From contig CAUYUJ010015835.1 in NCBI GenBank assembly GCA_963575745.1, positions 181,001 to 245,000 of the forward strand: DNA of 64,000 nt. Reading direction: 5' to 3'. The DNA is from Prorocentrum cordatum. Taxonomy: Eukaryota; Sar; Dinophyceae; Prorocentrales; Prorocentraceae. The notes below the pieces were generated by a model. The model was not told where the DNA came from and did not search any database. It saw only the letters and a program-made list of their open reading frames with translations. Shown in pieces: positions 54,330 through 64,000 of the stretch; within the stretch, counting starts at the first letter, position 1; every line of letters starts with the position of its first letter. A program made the translations under genes and the position numbers.

Positions 54330-54740
54330 AAGCTCAACCCCGAATTCAGCGAGGTTCCTCATGGGGCTCTTCAGGGAGGCATTTGGAAGGAGGTTGTCTC
54401 GGCGAGGGTTCACATCTACGAGCCCCGCACCGCAGTAGAGGGCAGGGCCGCGAACGTGACCTCGAGGCACATCTTCAGGAGTCAGAACGCTTTCGGGCAC
54501 CGTCACCTGAAGCTCGGGGGCAATCTGGGGACTGCACTGGCCTTGGGCAGAGGAAGATGTTCGTCTTACGTATTGTTGACTCGCTGTCGTCGTGAAGCTG
54601 CTCTGTCTGTCTCCACGGGTTCACAGATTGAGCCCCGCTGGATCCCCCCAGAGCCCAACGTCGCCGACGGGGCCCCGCGGCGCTCGGAGCCGAGGTCGGG
54701 TCGCCAGCCGCCTCGGCCCAGCCGCCCGCGAGAGCCCAGC
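54330..54740 (+). pseudogene. DIRS-like RNase H-like region
   Basis: EGRAANVTSRHIFRSQNAF, RHLKLGGNLGTALALGRGR and EPRWIPPEPNVADGAPRR match the order E.RA...., LGDN.G..LAL..GR, RWIPSE.N.AD.. that I associate with the RNase H of these elements. The usual Asp in LGDN is Gly here. The block lies in the long frame 54078-56012. Confidence 0.62.
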
Positions 54741-54839
54741 GGCGAGCCGCAGCCTGGTCACGAAAGGACCCCTGAAGGGTCGACCGTTTGCAGGAGCCTC
54801 TCGGGAGGAGAGGAGCGCCAAGAGGCAGGGTCTTCGGAC

Positions 54840-55564
54840 CCGTTCTGCCTGCTGGACGCGAGCGACAGGGGTTTCCTGGAGCGGAACGCGGTCGCTCCCC
54901 AGACCCAGGCCTACTACGCGGAAGCGCTGACAGAGTTCAAAAAGTTCGTCAGCTCGCGCGGCCTCGCGCTGCCCACTGCATCGGACGCCGACTTGGCTCT
55001 GGCGAACTACGCCGACTACGCCTGGAGCATCGGGCTGGAAAAGGCCGATCTGCTGAAGACCTACGCCGCATTCATCTCGGAGCGCTCCGACTTCTCCCGA
55101 AAGGGAACCCCCCGCTTGCCCCGGTTTTCGAGGGCGCCCCAGGGTTGGAAACGTCTCGATCCCGGACAGACGCGGCCCCCCATCCCGCGGCAGGTCGCGG
55201 CGCTAATCGCGAGCACCATCGCCTGCGACCCGGTTTCAACCTGCACCCGTCGGTCAGGGGCGAGAGCAGCAAGGTGGGCTTGGCCGACGAGAGCACCCTC
55301 CTCGACTCGGCGGAGGTCCCGTGGCTCGGCCCGCCGGTCACGCGGTGCCGCGCGGGGTGCCCGGGCGCGCTGCTGTTCGGCACGAGCGCGCTGGAACTGG
55401 GGCGCCCGTGGAGGCGAACGCCGCAGCTGGCGCGGATCGGCCGCCACTACGCCTACCAGCTCAGACACGGCGGGCCGTCCCACGACAGGCTCTGCCGTCA
55501 TAGATCCCTCGCCGAGATCAAGGACCGAGGGCGATGGGCCTCGGACCACAGCATGGAGAGGTAG
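54840..55564 (+). pseudogene. DIRS-like tyrosine recombinase
   Basis: N-terminal core-binding part: RGFLERNAVAPQTQAYYAEA and the following ALTEFKKFVSSRGL helix. The catalytic part is in another frame after about 55226: FNLHPSVRGESSKVGLADES, then AYQLRHGGPSHD (RHxxS-type box) and IKDRGRWASDHSMER. The codon after MER, where the active Tyr is expected, is TAG at 55562-55564. The segment that normally carries the first catalytic Arg seems to be missing near 55226. Confidence 0.75.
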
Positions 55565-55949
55565 AAGGCCCACGCCCTCGCGCCAGCAGGAGCCCACAGT
55601 GCTCGACGGAATCACCCGCCGCGTGGTCGACGCGGCGCCCGAGAAGCTCGAGCGAGCCCTCACGCTGGCGCCCAGTTGGCAGCCCACGCCCGGGCTTGCG
55701 CCTCGCGGGCTGCCGGCTGCCCGCCGCGCCCCGAGGGCCAGGGCAACGGGCCCCCGCCGCGCCTCTTCGAGCACGGGGCCCAGTCGAGGTCTCGAGCAAG
55801 GCCATTCCTCGGGCTCATGCGTGGCTCAGCCCGCCTGGCCAGCGCCGTCGCCGCCGCTGGGTGGGCTTCGCGGGGCTGAGACATCAGCGGCGGGGACAAG
55901 GCAGACCTTCGCGATCCCGACGTCGTCTCAGGCTCGGAGCGCAGCGGAG

Positions 55950-56514
55950 GGCGGTAGGGGGCGCCCACGTCGGCCTGGACTGCAAGACATGGTCACGGGC
56001 CCGCAAGCATGATGGCTTGGGACTGCCCCCGCTGAGAGATGACTCACACGTCCTAGGTTTGCCAGGTCTGAGCCAGGGTGATAACCAGAAACTTGCTGAT
56101 GCTAATGATTTTATACACCACGTGCTGCGTCTTATGCACGCTGCCATTCTGACACGCATCCCTTTCTCGCTCGAGAACCCCCGCCCCATCGCGGCTGCGG
56201 CTTCTTCCCGAGACCCTATCGATCGCGCAAGCTGCGAATGCCGAGTGGATTCGCGCTGATTTCTGTCAGCATGGCGCACCGCGGCGCGAAGCACCCCCCC
56301 CCCTTCTCCTTTTGAATTGGCCGCCTGCTCAGGCGGAGCTGAGGCGCTGCAAGGGCCCCATGGCCGACGCAGTGCGACATTCAAGAGACATATAGTACTT
56401 CAAGGGAAGGACCCCAATGGAGTTTTTTGGGGGCACCAGAGCGCGCCCTTACCCAGTGGATGTTTACCAGACGCTGGCGCGCCTGATCACGGCCAGGGCC
56501 AGCACACTTTTTGA
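55950..56514 (+). pseudogene. Methyltransferase-like C-terminal region of the DIRS-like element
   Basis: HVGLDCKTWSRARKHDGLG, LPPLRDDSHVLGLPGLSQGD and ILTRIPFSLENPRP are in one frame. ADFCQHGAPRRE and FKRHIVLQGKDPNGVFWGHQ continue in others after shifts near 56220 and 56360. The C..FSRAR..GPPPLR..., SLENP, RC.G order resembles a C5-methyltransferase-like fold (motif IV Cys, ENV-like ENP). Whether the family is catalytically a DNA methyltransferase is my inference. Confidence 0.5.
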
Positions 56515-56523
56515 GAGAGGGTA

Positions 56524-56706
56524 GGGGTTCGAGGTCTTGGATTCGCTCTCGAACTCCGCTTGTCGTCAGCTGCTTGTGCGGCCTCTGCCCCCGCTCGCTC
56601 GCCCCCTGAAGTTTGGCCGAAGCAGCGACCGATGCGAAAGAGAATTCGTTGGCGCTTCGCGCTGGCACGCCCCTTGGCACGGTTTAGCTCCAGCGTTTCA
56701 TGTTTA
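56524..56706 (+). repeat. Direct repeat, copy 1 (3' side of the DIRS-like element)
   Basis: GGGGTTCGAGGTCTTGGATT CGCTCTCGA through GCGCTTCGCGCTGGCACG to TTTAGCTCCAGCG. About 80 percent identical to 56834-57013. Confidence 0.88.
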
Positions 56707-56833
56707 GCGCCTACACGTGAATGATCTTGTGAACGAGGGAATGCCGCGGGCCATGCGGGCTCAAGTTTTCCGGCACCCCCCTGCGGCCCCCATGTGCCAC
56801 CTGTCCTGTTCAGCTACCTTTGTTTCCTAACAA

Positions 56834-57013
56834 GGGGTTCGAGGTATTGGATTCGCTCTCGAGTTCGGCTTGCCGCAGCTGCTTACGCAGCCTTGGCCCA
56901 AGCTCGCTCGTTCCCTAAAGCTTGGACGAAGCAGCGAACGATGCAAAAGAGGATTCGGTGGCGCTTCGCGTTGGCACGTCCCTTGGCACGCTTTAGCCCC
57001 AGCGGTTCACATA
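56834..57013 (+). repeat. Direct repeat, copy 2
   Basis: Second copy, 310 bp downstream of the first and directly followed by AT microsatellites. The pair may be the split terminal repeats of the DIRS-like element or an unrelated duplication. Confidence 0.88.
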
Positions 57014-57112
57014 TTTATATATATATACATATATATATATATACATACATACATACATACATACATACACACATACATACATACATACATAAATGATTAT
57101 ATATATATGTAT
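57014..57112 (+). repeat. (TA)n and (CATA)n microsatellites
   Basis: TATATA runs with CATACATA blocks, the most AT-rich point of the window. Confidence 0.96.
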
Positions 57113-57299
57113 GCATACATACGGGAAGCCGTGGTCGGTGTTTTGAGGGATGCGTTGATTTCGGCCAAATCGGGGGGCCATCTCGGGCGTCGGAGTGTCC
57201 CCAAAGCATCGTGCGAACAACGCCGACGTCGAGAAGTTTTGCCTGCGCGCACTACCTATATGGAGAGAGACAGGGCGAGAGACTGACAGATTGACCGAG

Positions 57300-57485
57300 A
57301 CAAAAGCGGTGAGAAAGAGAGACACACAGACACATAGGTTGACTGACAGACAGACAAGCAGGCAGACAGACAGAGAGACATCGACAGACAGAGAAACACC
57401 GACAGACAGACAGACAGACAAACGGACAGACAGACAGACAAACAGACAGAGAAGACAGACAGACAGACAGACAGACAGACTCGCG
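57300..57485 (+). repeat. (GACA)n microsatellite
   Basis: GACAGACA units with AAAC and GAGA interruptions. Confidence 0.95.
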
Positions 57486-57617
57486 GAGGCAGTCTGTCCA
57501 CACCACGAGAGCATTCAGCGAGGAGGCGAGCAGACCCGCGCCAGCAGGCTGGCTGCGCTGTTGCGGAACGGGCGACGGACACAGGGGCCGACCGACCGAC
57601 GGAGAGCACCGACGCTC

Positions 57618-57772
57618 CCCCTTCCTCCTCCTCCTCTTCCTCCTCGTCCTCCTCCTCCTCCTCCTTTTTCCTCCTCCTCCTCCTCCTCCTCCTCCTCCTC
57701 CTCCTCCTCCTCTTCCTCCTCCTCCTCCTCCTCCTCCTCCTCCTCCTCCTCCTCCTGCTGCTGCTGCTGCTG
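57618..57772 (+). repeat. (CTC)n and (CTG)n microsatellite
   Basis: CTC array ending in six CTG units. Confidence 0.95.
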
Positions 57773-58427
57773 CTCAGGGCGGACGAATCCAAAAGATGCA
57801 GCCCTTCCCTGCCCTGCCTCGGTGGGCGTGGCAGGTGTTGAAAGTGGGCACCTCCAACCGAAACGGGGGGCTTCCCTTGGAGGCGAGAGAGAGAACGCGG
57901 AACGGGGACGACACGGGACGACAAGGCGAAGAAAAGGAAGAGGCACGACGAGGAGGGGGAGGAGGGGAGGTCCCGGCAATTTAGTGAACCCTCTAGCGCC
58001 CCCTCCAGAGGAGAGTCGTGGCCCCGATCCGAAAATCCCTCTGCGGCGGCACACCTGGAGGTCGGAGGCATTGGAAGGGTCATTGGGGAGCCGGGACCCG
58101 GATAGTTAGTACAGAGCGAAGCGACAAGTGTCTTCCACCATCTCTTCCACCGCATCATCGCCTCCCCTTGCCAACCTTCGATATCGGATCAGCACAGGCA
58201 TCATCCGAAAACAAAATGCAAAATTAAAAATGACGTCTCGGGCATGTAAACGAGGAAAAAAGAGATGATAGTTTGTACAATGTTGGTGAAACTGCGGGGA
58301 AGATCGAGGGCCCCAACGCGGGAGACGGCAGTTCGGTGGTACTGCCGAAACACGTGTTCAGTGGCAGTACAAGGCGCGAGCGAAATGCTGACGGGGCGCT
58401 AGGGATAATGGCAAGCGGGTGAAAAGA
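57773..58427. other. No gene recognised
   Basis: Mixed sequence between microsatellites. Contains a short inverted repeat TTCGGTGGTACTGCCGAA (58332-58349). Confidence 0.45.
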
Positions 58428-58552
58428 GTCCTCCTCCTCCTCCTCCTCCTCCTCCTCCTCCTCCTCCTCCTCCTCCCCCTCCTCCTCCTCCTCCTCCTCC
58501 TCCTCCTCCTCCTCCTCCTTCCCTTCCTCCCCCTCCTCCTCCTCCTCTCAAG
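58428..58552 (+). repeat. (CTC)n microsatellite
   Basis: CTC array, 150 bp upstream of the second LINE's ORF1 start. Confidence 0.95.
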
Positions 58553-58700
58553 CAACTTGGGCTCGAGCACCATTTTGGCAGCTCCAGCCCGACTCCCACC
58601 GCTTCCTCGGAGTGCTTGGGGGGCAAGCAGCCAGCTGCGCCAGAGCGCAGCGCATTGCGTTCGCCCGCTCGTGCAGCCGCTCTGTTTGGCGAAAGGTGGG

Positions 58701-59926
58701 ATGACGAAGGCTACGGGACATTCTACTGAGTGGACATGGTCAAAGTGTGCAGGATATGGTAAGTGCGACTACAACCACGCGCTCGAGTCTCGTGGGCGGA
58801 AGTGCTACGGGTGTGGGCGATTGGTCAAGCTGTACAAGCCCAAGACTAAGGCCGAGGGCAACCAGCTGCAGTTCGTCGATTCCTTGTCGTCCTCAGGCGG
58901 GCGCAAGGGTGGAGACGGGCCCCAGTCAGGCGGGGCTAAGACCGACCTCGACCTTTTGGAGCTCACCCTCAGCACCACGCAGGACCCTCTCTTGAGGAAG
59001 CTGCTCGAGGACGAGATCCGCAAGAAGGAGCTGGCCAAGCCCAGCCAGACCCCCGAGGAGGCGGTGCGCCAGACGGCGGGGGCGTGGAGGGCAGCGGCCA
59101 TGCGCCATGACCAGGCGGTCGCGGCGGTCCTCTCAAGGCCAGGGACAACCTGGAGCAGGCTGAGGCCAAGGAGCGCGCCGCGGCCATCGAGCTCGCCAAG
59201 ACTGACGAGGCTCGGGGCAGGGCGGCGCGAGTGCTCGCCCAGCAGATGGGGGTGATCACGGGGGCGCCGCCGCCGCCTGAGCCCGCGGTGTCGGGCGACC
59301 TCTTCCAGCTCACGATCGACGAGAAGTTCTTCTCGGAGTTAGGGGAGCTGGAGTGCGAGGAGCACGAGCGCACCACCTTGCGGGAGCTCGAGGCGCAGCT
59401 GCGGTCCACTCAGGAGCTGGTCAAGGGCAATAACACGGAGGTTAAGCTGTGGCAGGAGAAGACGGAGGCCATGAAGCGCGAGATCACGCAGAGGCTCGCC
59501 AAGAAGCGCAGGGCCGCCTCGGGCGACGGGGTGCCCACGTCGCAGGCCGCCCCTTCCAGCCGCTCGTGGTGCCGATGGCACTGCAGAGGCAGCTGCCCCC
59601 CCACCTGGGACGGCGCCTCAGGCGGCAGGAGGCGCGCCAGCGACGGCGCCCGCGGCGGCGCCAGGAGGTGGCGAGGCTGCCGCGGCCGCCACCAGGCACG
59701 CCGAGGCGGCGAAGAAGCTGCCGGACGCCAAGTTTGCGGCGGCCAAGGCGGCCAAGGATGCCAAGGAGGCCGCTGCCCTGCAGAAGGCGGCCGACACACC
59801 TGCGGCGCGAGCGTCGCCGCCGAGGGGTGCTCCGAGGACCACGGCCAGCCCGAGAAGTTCGACGACTGCAGGTTCAAGGGGCTCATCTTCGGCATCGGCC
59901 GCGGGCGCAGGCCGCAATGGGGATGA
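58701..59926 (+). pseudogene. LINE-2 ORF1-like region
   Basis: Starts at ATG 58701 with TEWTWSKCAGYGKCDYNHAL and ESRGRKCYGCGR, four cysteines of a zinc knuckle. LLRKLLEDEIRKKELAKP is a charged helix. After about 59130 the coiled coil continues one frame over (LKARDNLEQAEAKERAAAIE) through LRELEAQLRSTQELVKGN and REITQRLAKKRRAA. A third frame from about 59560 has an Ala/Lys-rich helix. The role by analogy is nucleic-acid binding and chaperoning of the element RNA. Confidence 0.65.
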
Positions 59927-59934
59927 TGAAGGGT

Positions 59935-60700
59935 CAGATCATGAGCTGTCTACATTGTTTTCTCGCCAACGTCCCTTGTGCTGGCCCTAAGATGTGGGAC
60001 TACAATATCTCAAAAACTCAACATACGCGGTTTCACTTTACAGGTATAGTTGAATCACATGTGGATGCTGACGGCCTGGATCATTGGCGGAAGGGGGCCC
60101 GCAAGGCAGGGCTTCGTCTCACGGCCAACCCAGCCCGAGCGTCGGGGAAAGCAACTCTTGGGGGCAATGCTCATCGTTCTAACGATGGCGGCGAGTGGCT
60201 TTTAGCAGAAGGTCACCGAGCCGCTCACACTCTAGCTTTGGATTCGTGGAGTGCACTGCGCGCAGAAGGGCATCAGGCGCTGGACGGATTCCACGCATCG
60301 GTCATCGAGATGAAGGGGTTTGCTTTTGTCGCTATCTTTTTTATGGATACTCGGGGGAAGGCTGGTATGGTCGCAATCTTCAGAGGTATTCCAAAGTAGG
60401 AGCAATATTATCTTCGTTATCTCGTCCGTGGACCGTATTCGCTGACTGGAACATGTCGTCGACGGATCTCACGCGGCACGGTTTTGTTCGCAAGGTGGGT
60501 GGGCACGTCGTTCGAGCTGATAACACGTTCATCACCTGCACCTCTAGCTCCAAGTCTGAGGGCACCGAGAGGGATTTCGCCATCGCTTCTGGCAGTTTCT
60601 GCCCGTACATAGTCAGTGTCAGAGCGGTTGTCGACGTGCCGTGGAAAACGCATTGTGGCTTGGTAATGCACTTCCGAGGTTCAGGCGCCCAGCTTCTGAC
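59935..60700 (+). pseudogene. LINE-2 endonuclease (APE-type)
   Basis: GIVESHVDADGLDHWRKGA (about 60042) carries the E.H start. WTVFADWNMSSTDL (about 60432) matches the GDFN/GDWN box with Ala in place of Gly. ERDFAIASGSF (about 60569) is the [IV]D[YF] strand with Arg in place of the usual residue, and VPWKTHCGLVMHF (about 60638) carries the terminal His. Most catalytic positions survive. The frame changes once near 60395. Confidence 0.72.
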
Positions 60701-62533
60701 GCGTGCCCCCCCCTCCCCCCCAAACTGCCGCAGTCCCCGCGGCCCACTTCTCTCCCTGCACCCGGCTCCAAATCGTCGGCTGCCAAAGCGGAGCGCGCCA
60801 AGCAATCGGCAGCGTCTCGCGATAGAATGCGGGACACGTGTGCTTCACTGTTTGGGGATGTCGTCTCCTCGTCGCCTGGCGGGATGGGCTCGCTTGGTCA
60901 GGATGCGGCGTCCCCGCCTCACCCCGAACAGAGCTCTGCACTTCATGATTTTAGTTCTCTGGGCTGGCCTGAGGAGGAAGAGGGCCCCTGGGCTGGCGAG
61001 AGCAACTTCGTGGCTCGTGAAAGTGCGCCCGCAATCGCCCCCGAATCGGCGACCGAGCATGCTGGAGGACAGCCCGTGCGTTTAGAACTTGCCAGCTTGG
61101 TGGGCCCCCCCCAGCCCCCATGTGTCCCCTTGGAGAGGTCCCAGACCCATCTGCAGGGTACCAGCTCAGGTAGGTTTCACGACCCCTCGGGGCCCAGCAC
61201 GGGGACCCCTGCTGCTGCTGATGCTGTCCCCTCCACCTCGCCTCCCCCCTTTTGCATCCCGTCCTCATCCTGGCTCGAGCATAGGGCGCAAGTTGGTTTT
61301 GTTTCGGCGGAGTGCGACTGGAGGGTCGCCAGAGATTCCATCGCATATCATATGGGGGCGAGGCATGTCACCGCCGTGAGCGGGATGTTTGCGGCCTGGG
61401 TCACCACGCTCGAGGCCGCGATATTCGATCACCATGGTCAAGTACCCCCTACAGATTCGAGATGCCGAGCCGAGGGCCCGAGCTTCCAGGTCAGGGAAGT
61501 TCACATGGCGGAGAAGACTCGGACCCAGCCTCTACACGATCAGGTGAGCTCGTGGTGGGAGCGTACACACACGGTGTTCTCGCGCATTCTGAAGCACCGT
61601 GAACGAGGCAACGGTCGGCGGCAATGTGTGGCTCTTGCTGAGGCGTCGCTTAGGCTGATAGGCGACTATCCCACGGATGTGCACACGCTGGTCAGCGACA
61701 AAAGGGACTGGCAGGTGTGGATCAACGTCATGAGGGAGCCGCTTCACACGTCCCTGGCTACCGTTTCGGAGATGCAGGCGGCCGCTGAGCGCGCGTGCAA
61801 GCGCGCGCGAGGTCGGGCTCTGCATCGGTCTCTCGACGAGCTTCGGCCATGGATGGTTTCTGAGACGGCGCTGCCAGTTCTACACCGCTCTGTCAAAGGG
61901 GCGCCTCAGCCAGCAGAGGAGTTGGCACTGCAAGGCAAGATACTGTTTCATCCAAAAGATATTATAGATCACAAAGTTGGCAATTGGCATCGGCTATGGT
62001 GTAGCAAGCCGCTGGATCATGATAAGCTGTACCGCACCTTCGACAGTATACGTGAAGCGGCGGAAGTCGAGGCCCTGCCGTTGCTGACTGGAGCTGAGAT
62101 TCAGGCAGCTGCCCATCAGATGCGCCCTCGCGCAGGTCAAGGGGCGGATCGGATCTCTCCCCTTGACGTGGAGCGCCTGCCTCCAGAAGGGCTCGACGAA
62201 CTCGCAGACGTGCTGAACGCTGTGGAGTCATGTCTGACATGGCCTTGGCAGTTGATGCTGGTCATCGGCCGCTTGTTGGCGAAAAAGAGTGGCGGTGACA
62301 GATCCATCGGCATGATCAGCGCGGTGCCCAGGATCTGGCCTTTGGCCAGGGAGCCCTGGGTCAAGGACTGGGCCGTGGCGTCCCAGCCGCACTGGGATGC
62401 TGCAGTGGCTGGGGATTCCGCCCTTCGTGAATGTTTCTTACGCATACTGGGGGAGGAAGTCCACTCAGCCATCGGAGTTGCTTTTGGCCGCGCTCTCATT
62501 GACATCCAATCGTTTTACGATAGTATATGCTAG
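60701..62533 (+). pseudogene. LINE-2 linker and reverse transcriptase, N-terminal part
   Basis: Open to a TAG at 62531-62533. A Pro/Ser-rich linker is followed by a helical region (RDWQVWINVMREPLHTSLAT). The RT then starts: LLTGAEIQAAAHQMRPRAG QGADRISP, LAKKSGGDRSIGMISAVPRI (motif 3-like), HWDAAVAGDSALRECFLRI and IDIQSFYDSIC, motif A with F.DS. The frame enters from the endonuclease across a C-run at about 60707-60721. Confidence 0.75.
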
Positions 62534-63258
62534 ATGGCGTTGGCAACCAAAGGACTATCTCTTGGCTCTCCCCCAGTCATTTTATTAATGGAACTCCAGT
62601 TGTGCGTTGGATACCGAGTTCTCGCCCAACAAGGCTGTTTTTTTTTTGGAAGCGTTTCAACCCACTGAAATCGTTATCCAGGGGCTTCGCAGTGGCACAC
62701 TGTTTGCCAGATGTATGACATATTATAGTCTAGATGCTGTCACCAAGGGTAGCCCGATGGTTGATATGCGATTATGGATAGACGATCTGTCCCAGTACGT
62801 CACGGGCTCGCGGAAGTTTGTTAAGAAGCGTTTGCTGCAGGTCATCACACACACCAACAGGGCTACGGTTGTGGACGGCTTGCAGATCGCGGCTAAAAGT
62901 GCCCCCCTCTGCTCCCATCACAGCGACGCGAGGGGAATCTCAGCCAAGCTTCAGAAGAAGAACATCACCATCCTCCCCGCGTTGCAGGATGGGTACCTTG
63001 GAGTGGATTCTGGAGCAGGACACCACGCCAGGAGCACAGCCAGAAAGCGGGTTGTGAAGGCATCGGGCATGCACGCGAAGATCCGACGGTTCGTTCATGC
63101 AGCTCGACGTTATCGGCCAGCTGTGCGTCTGGAGAAGGCGGGTGTGCAGCCAGCTGGGCACTACGGGCACCAGCTCTACGGGGTCTTCGGCAGCAACTTG
63201 CTGGGGATGCGCAGGAGGCTGGCCCATGTGGCTTGCGCAGCGCGGGGGGGGGGGGGGG
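62534..63258 (+). pseudogene. LINE-2 reverse transcriptase, C-terminal part
   Basis: Sequence after the TAG continues in frame to a T10 run at 62638-62647 and then one frame over: IVIQGLRSGTLFARCMTYYS (motif B region), VDMRLWIDDLSQYVTGSR (catalytic ID-D box, about 62760-62815), and LQIAAKSAPLCSHHSDARG with the DGYLGVDSGAG block (about 62990). It runs to the G15 run at 63244-63258. Confidence 0.75.
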
Positions 63259-64000
63259 CCTCACCTCGGTCCTCGACCTCCGCTGCCCAGGGCACGACCC
63301 AGGGCACACGCTGCCGCGCGCCTGCTTGCAGCTTTGGCTCACTCCGTGGGTCAACGCACCGCGGATCCAATCTGGAGCCCACGCGGTCTGGAGCAAGACG
63401 GTCGCCAAGTTTAGAGGCTTAGCGATCCCGGATCGGTCCAGGCACGCGCGGGGGCCCATGAGTGCGGTCATCTGCTACCTTTCGCAGTGCGACTGGGACC
63501 CTGCGAGCCCGACCGAGTGGGGCACCAAGCCAGCTGGTACAGAGGGCCGCGAGGCCTTCATCTTTGATCGGTTGCAGCCTCATGATGACGTCACTCCTCT
63601 TCTTGATGACTATGAATGTTCAGTACGGCCTCAGCAGTGGCGAGCAGCATCGTCGCACTTCTGTGGGGCTGGGTTGGAGCACGGTGCGGACAACGCATCT
63701 TACAGGAAGCTCCTGCCTTCCCTGGAAAAGGCTGAGCACGGTCATCAACTGGCCGAGATGATGATGTGCGTGGCGGTAGGAGGGACGTGGCCCAAGCAGC
63801 GCATAGCGGACGAGGTCGGCGGTGGGGTCGACGTCCTCTGCCCGCGCTGCCGTGAGGGCCCTGAGACGGCCTTCCACCGAGCGTGGGGATGTCGATGCAA
63901 CACGGGCTCGACTGCTTTTTTCAGCCTCGGAGTCGTTGACGGCGCAGGCATATAGCCTGCACGAGGCGGAGGCTTGCTTCTGGCTGAGGGGCATCATCCC
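63259..64000 (+). pseudogene. LINE-2 post-RT region with zinc ribbon
   Basis: ICYLSQCDWDPASPTEW and AFIFDRLQPHDDVTPLLDD precede VDVLCPRCREGPETAFHRAW with GC, a C..C...... H...C zinc ribbon common after LINE RTs. After a T6 run at about 63915 the frame changes and SLTAQAYSLHEAEACFWLRG continues to the window end. Confidence 0.7.

Larger units (their letters stand above)
51574..56530 (+). mobile_element. DIRS-like tyrosine-recombinase retrotransposon, decayed
   Basis: On one strand and in this order: a Gag-like ORF1, an RT, an RNase H-like region, a tyrosine recombinase, and a methyltransferase-like C-terminal region. This combination defines DIRS-type elements, which integrate with a tyrosine recombinase instead of a DDE integrase. 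Several stops and frame changes break the main frame. Confidence 0.82.
58701..64000 (+). mobile_element. LINE-type retrotransposon, nearly complete but frame-broken (LINE-2), runs off the window
   Basis: ORF1 with zinc knuckle and coiled coil, APE-type endonuclease, RT with a WIDD box, and a C-terminal zinc ribbon are in order on +. It belongs to a different subfamily from the LINE at 16231-21820, judging by endonuclease and RT motifs. Breaks in the ORF2 half often fall at homopolymer runs. The 3' end, probably RNase H, is beyond 64000. Confidence 0.85.

Noticed and set aside
56524-57013. Calling the direct repeats LTRs of a Copia or Gypsy element
   Set aside because: They are only 310 bp apart with no coding sequence between them and no primer-binding site.

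Overview
This window looks like nuclear DNA of a dinoflagellate or a close relative (inference). It is very GC-rich and contains long trinucleotide tracts, several families of short inverted-repeat elements, and decayed retroelements. The retroelements combine reverse transcriptase (RT), tyrosine recombinase and RNase H-like pieces of a kind I associate with dinoflagellate genomes. Exons are short, and introns begin with GC as often as GT and end CAG. There are no operons, no ribosome binding sites and no bacterial genes.

Two conventional host genes can be pieced together. The first is a dolichol kinase gene on the + strand. Six exons are recognised, at 8091-8136, about 9496-9588, 11327-11402, 23215-23350, 47052-47144 and 47853-47921, so its 3' half alone covers about 40 kb. 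At least one short exon after 8136 and one between 23350 and 47052 are still missing from the model, and the N-terminal exons are not identified. The second is a complete five-exon NOL12/Rrp17-like nucleolar rRNA-processing gene at 29385-32152, also on +. It lies wholly inside the largest dolichol kinase intron. The last exon of a PIF1-like helicase (26945-27427, minus strand) lies in the same intron.

Layout: 0.2-0.5 kb, diverged copies of a 160-bp repeat. 0.6-4.2 kb, a mosaic segmental duplication. 4.7-6.5 kb, an unrecognised broken minus-strand reading frame. 8.1-11.4 kb, the first recognised dolichol kinase exons. 11.4-23.2 kb, one intron holding a decayed unknown gene and a dead LINE. 23.4-47.0 kb, the giant intron with inverted-repeat elements, the helicase exon, a 160-bp tandem array, NOL12, trinucleotide tracts and a 4-kb 71-bp satellite. 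47.0-47.9 kb, the last dolichol kinase exons. 48.3-49.3 kb, pyrimidine and CAT tracts. 51.6-56.5 kb, a DIRS-like tyrosine-recombinase retroelement. 56.5-58.5 kb, direct repeats and microsatellites. 58.7-64.0 kb, a second LINE that runs off the window.

The most interesting material is how these layers interact. One inverted-repeat family (four copies) makes up most of NOL12 intron 1, whose ends carry a 5-bp duplication, and each copy is followed closely by a T-rich stretch ending in CAG. That is what an introner, a transposon that creates introns, should look like. All four confidently placed dolichol kinase donors read AG|GC, and several introns have matching short repeats at both ends. All gene models here come from reading by eye and need transcript data.
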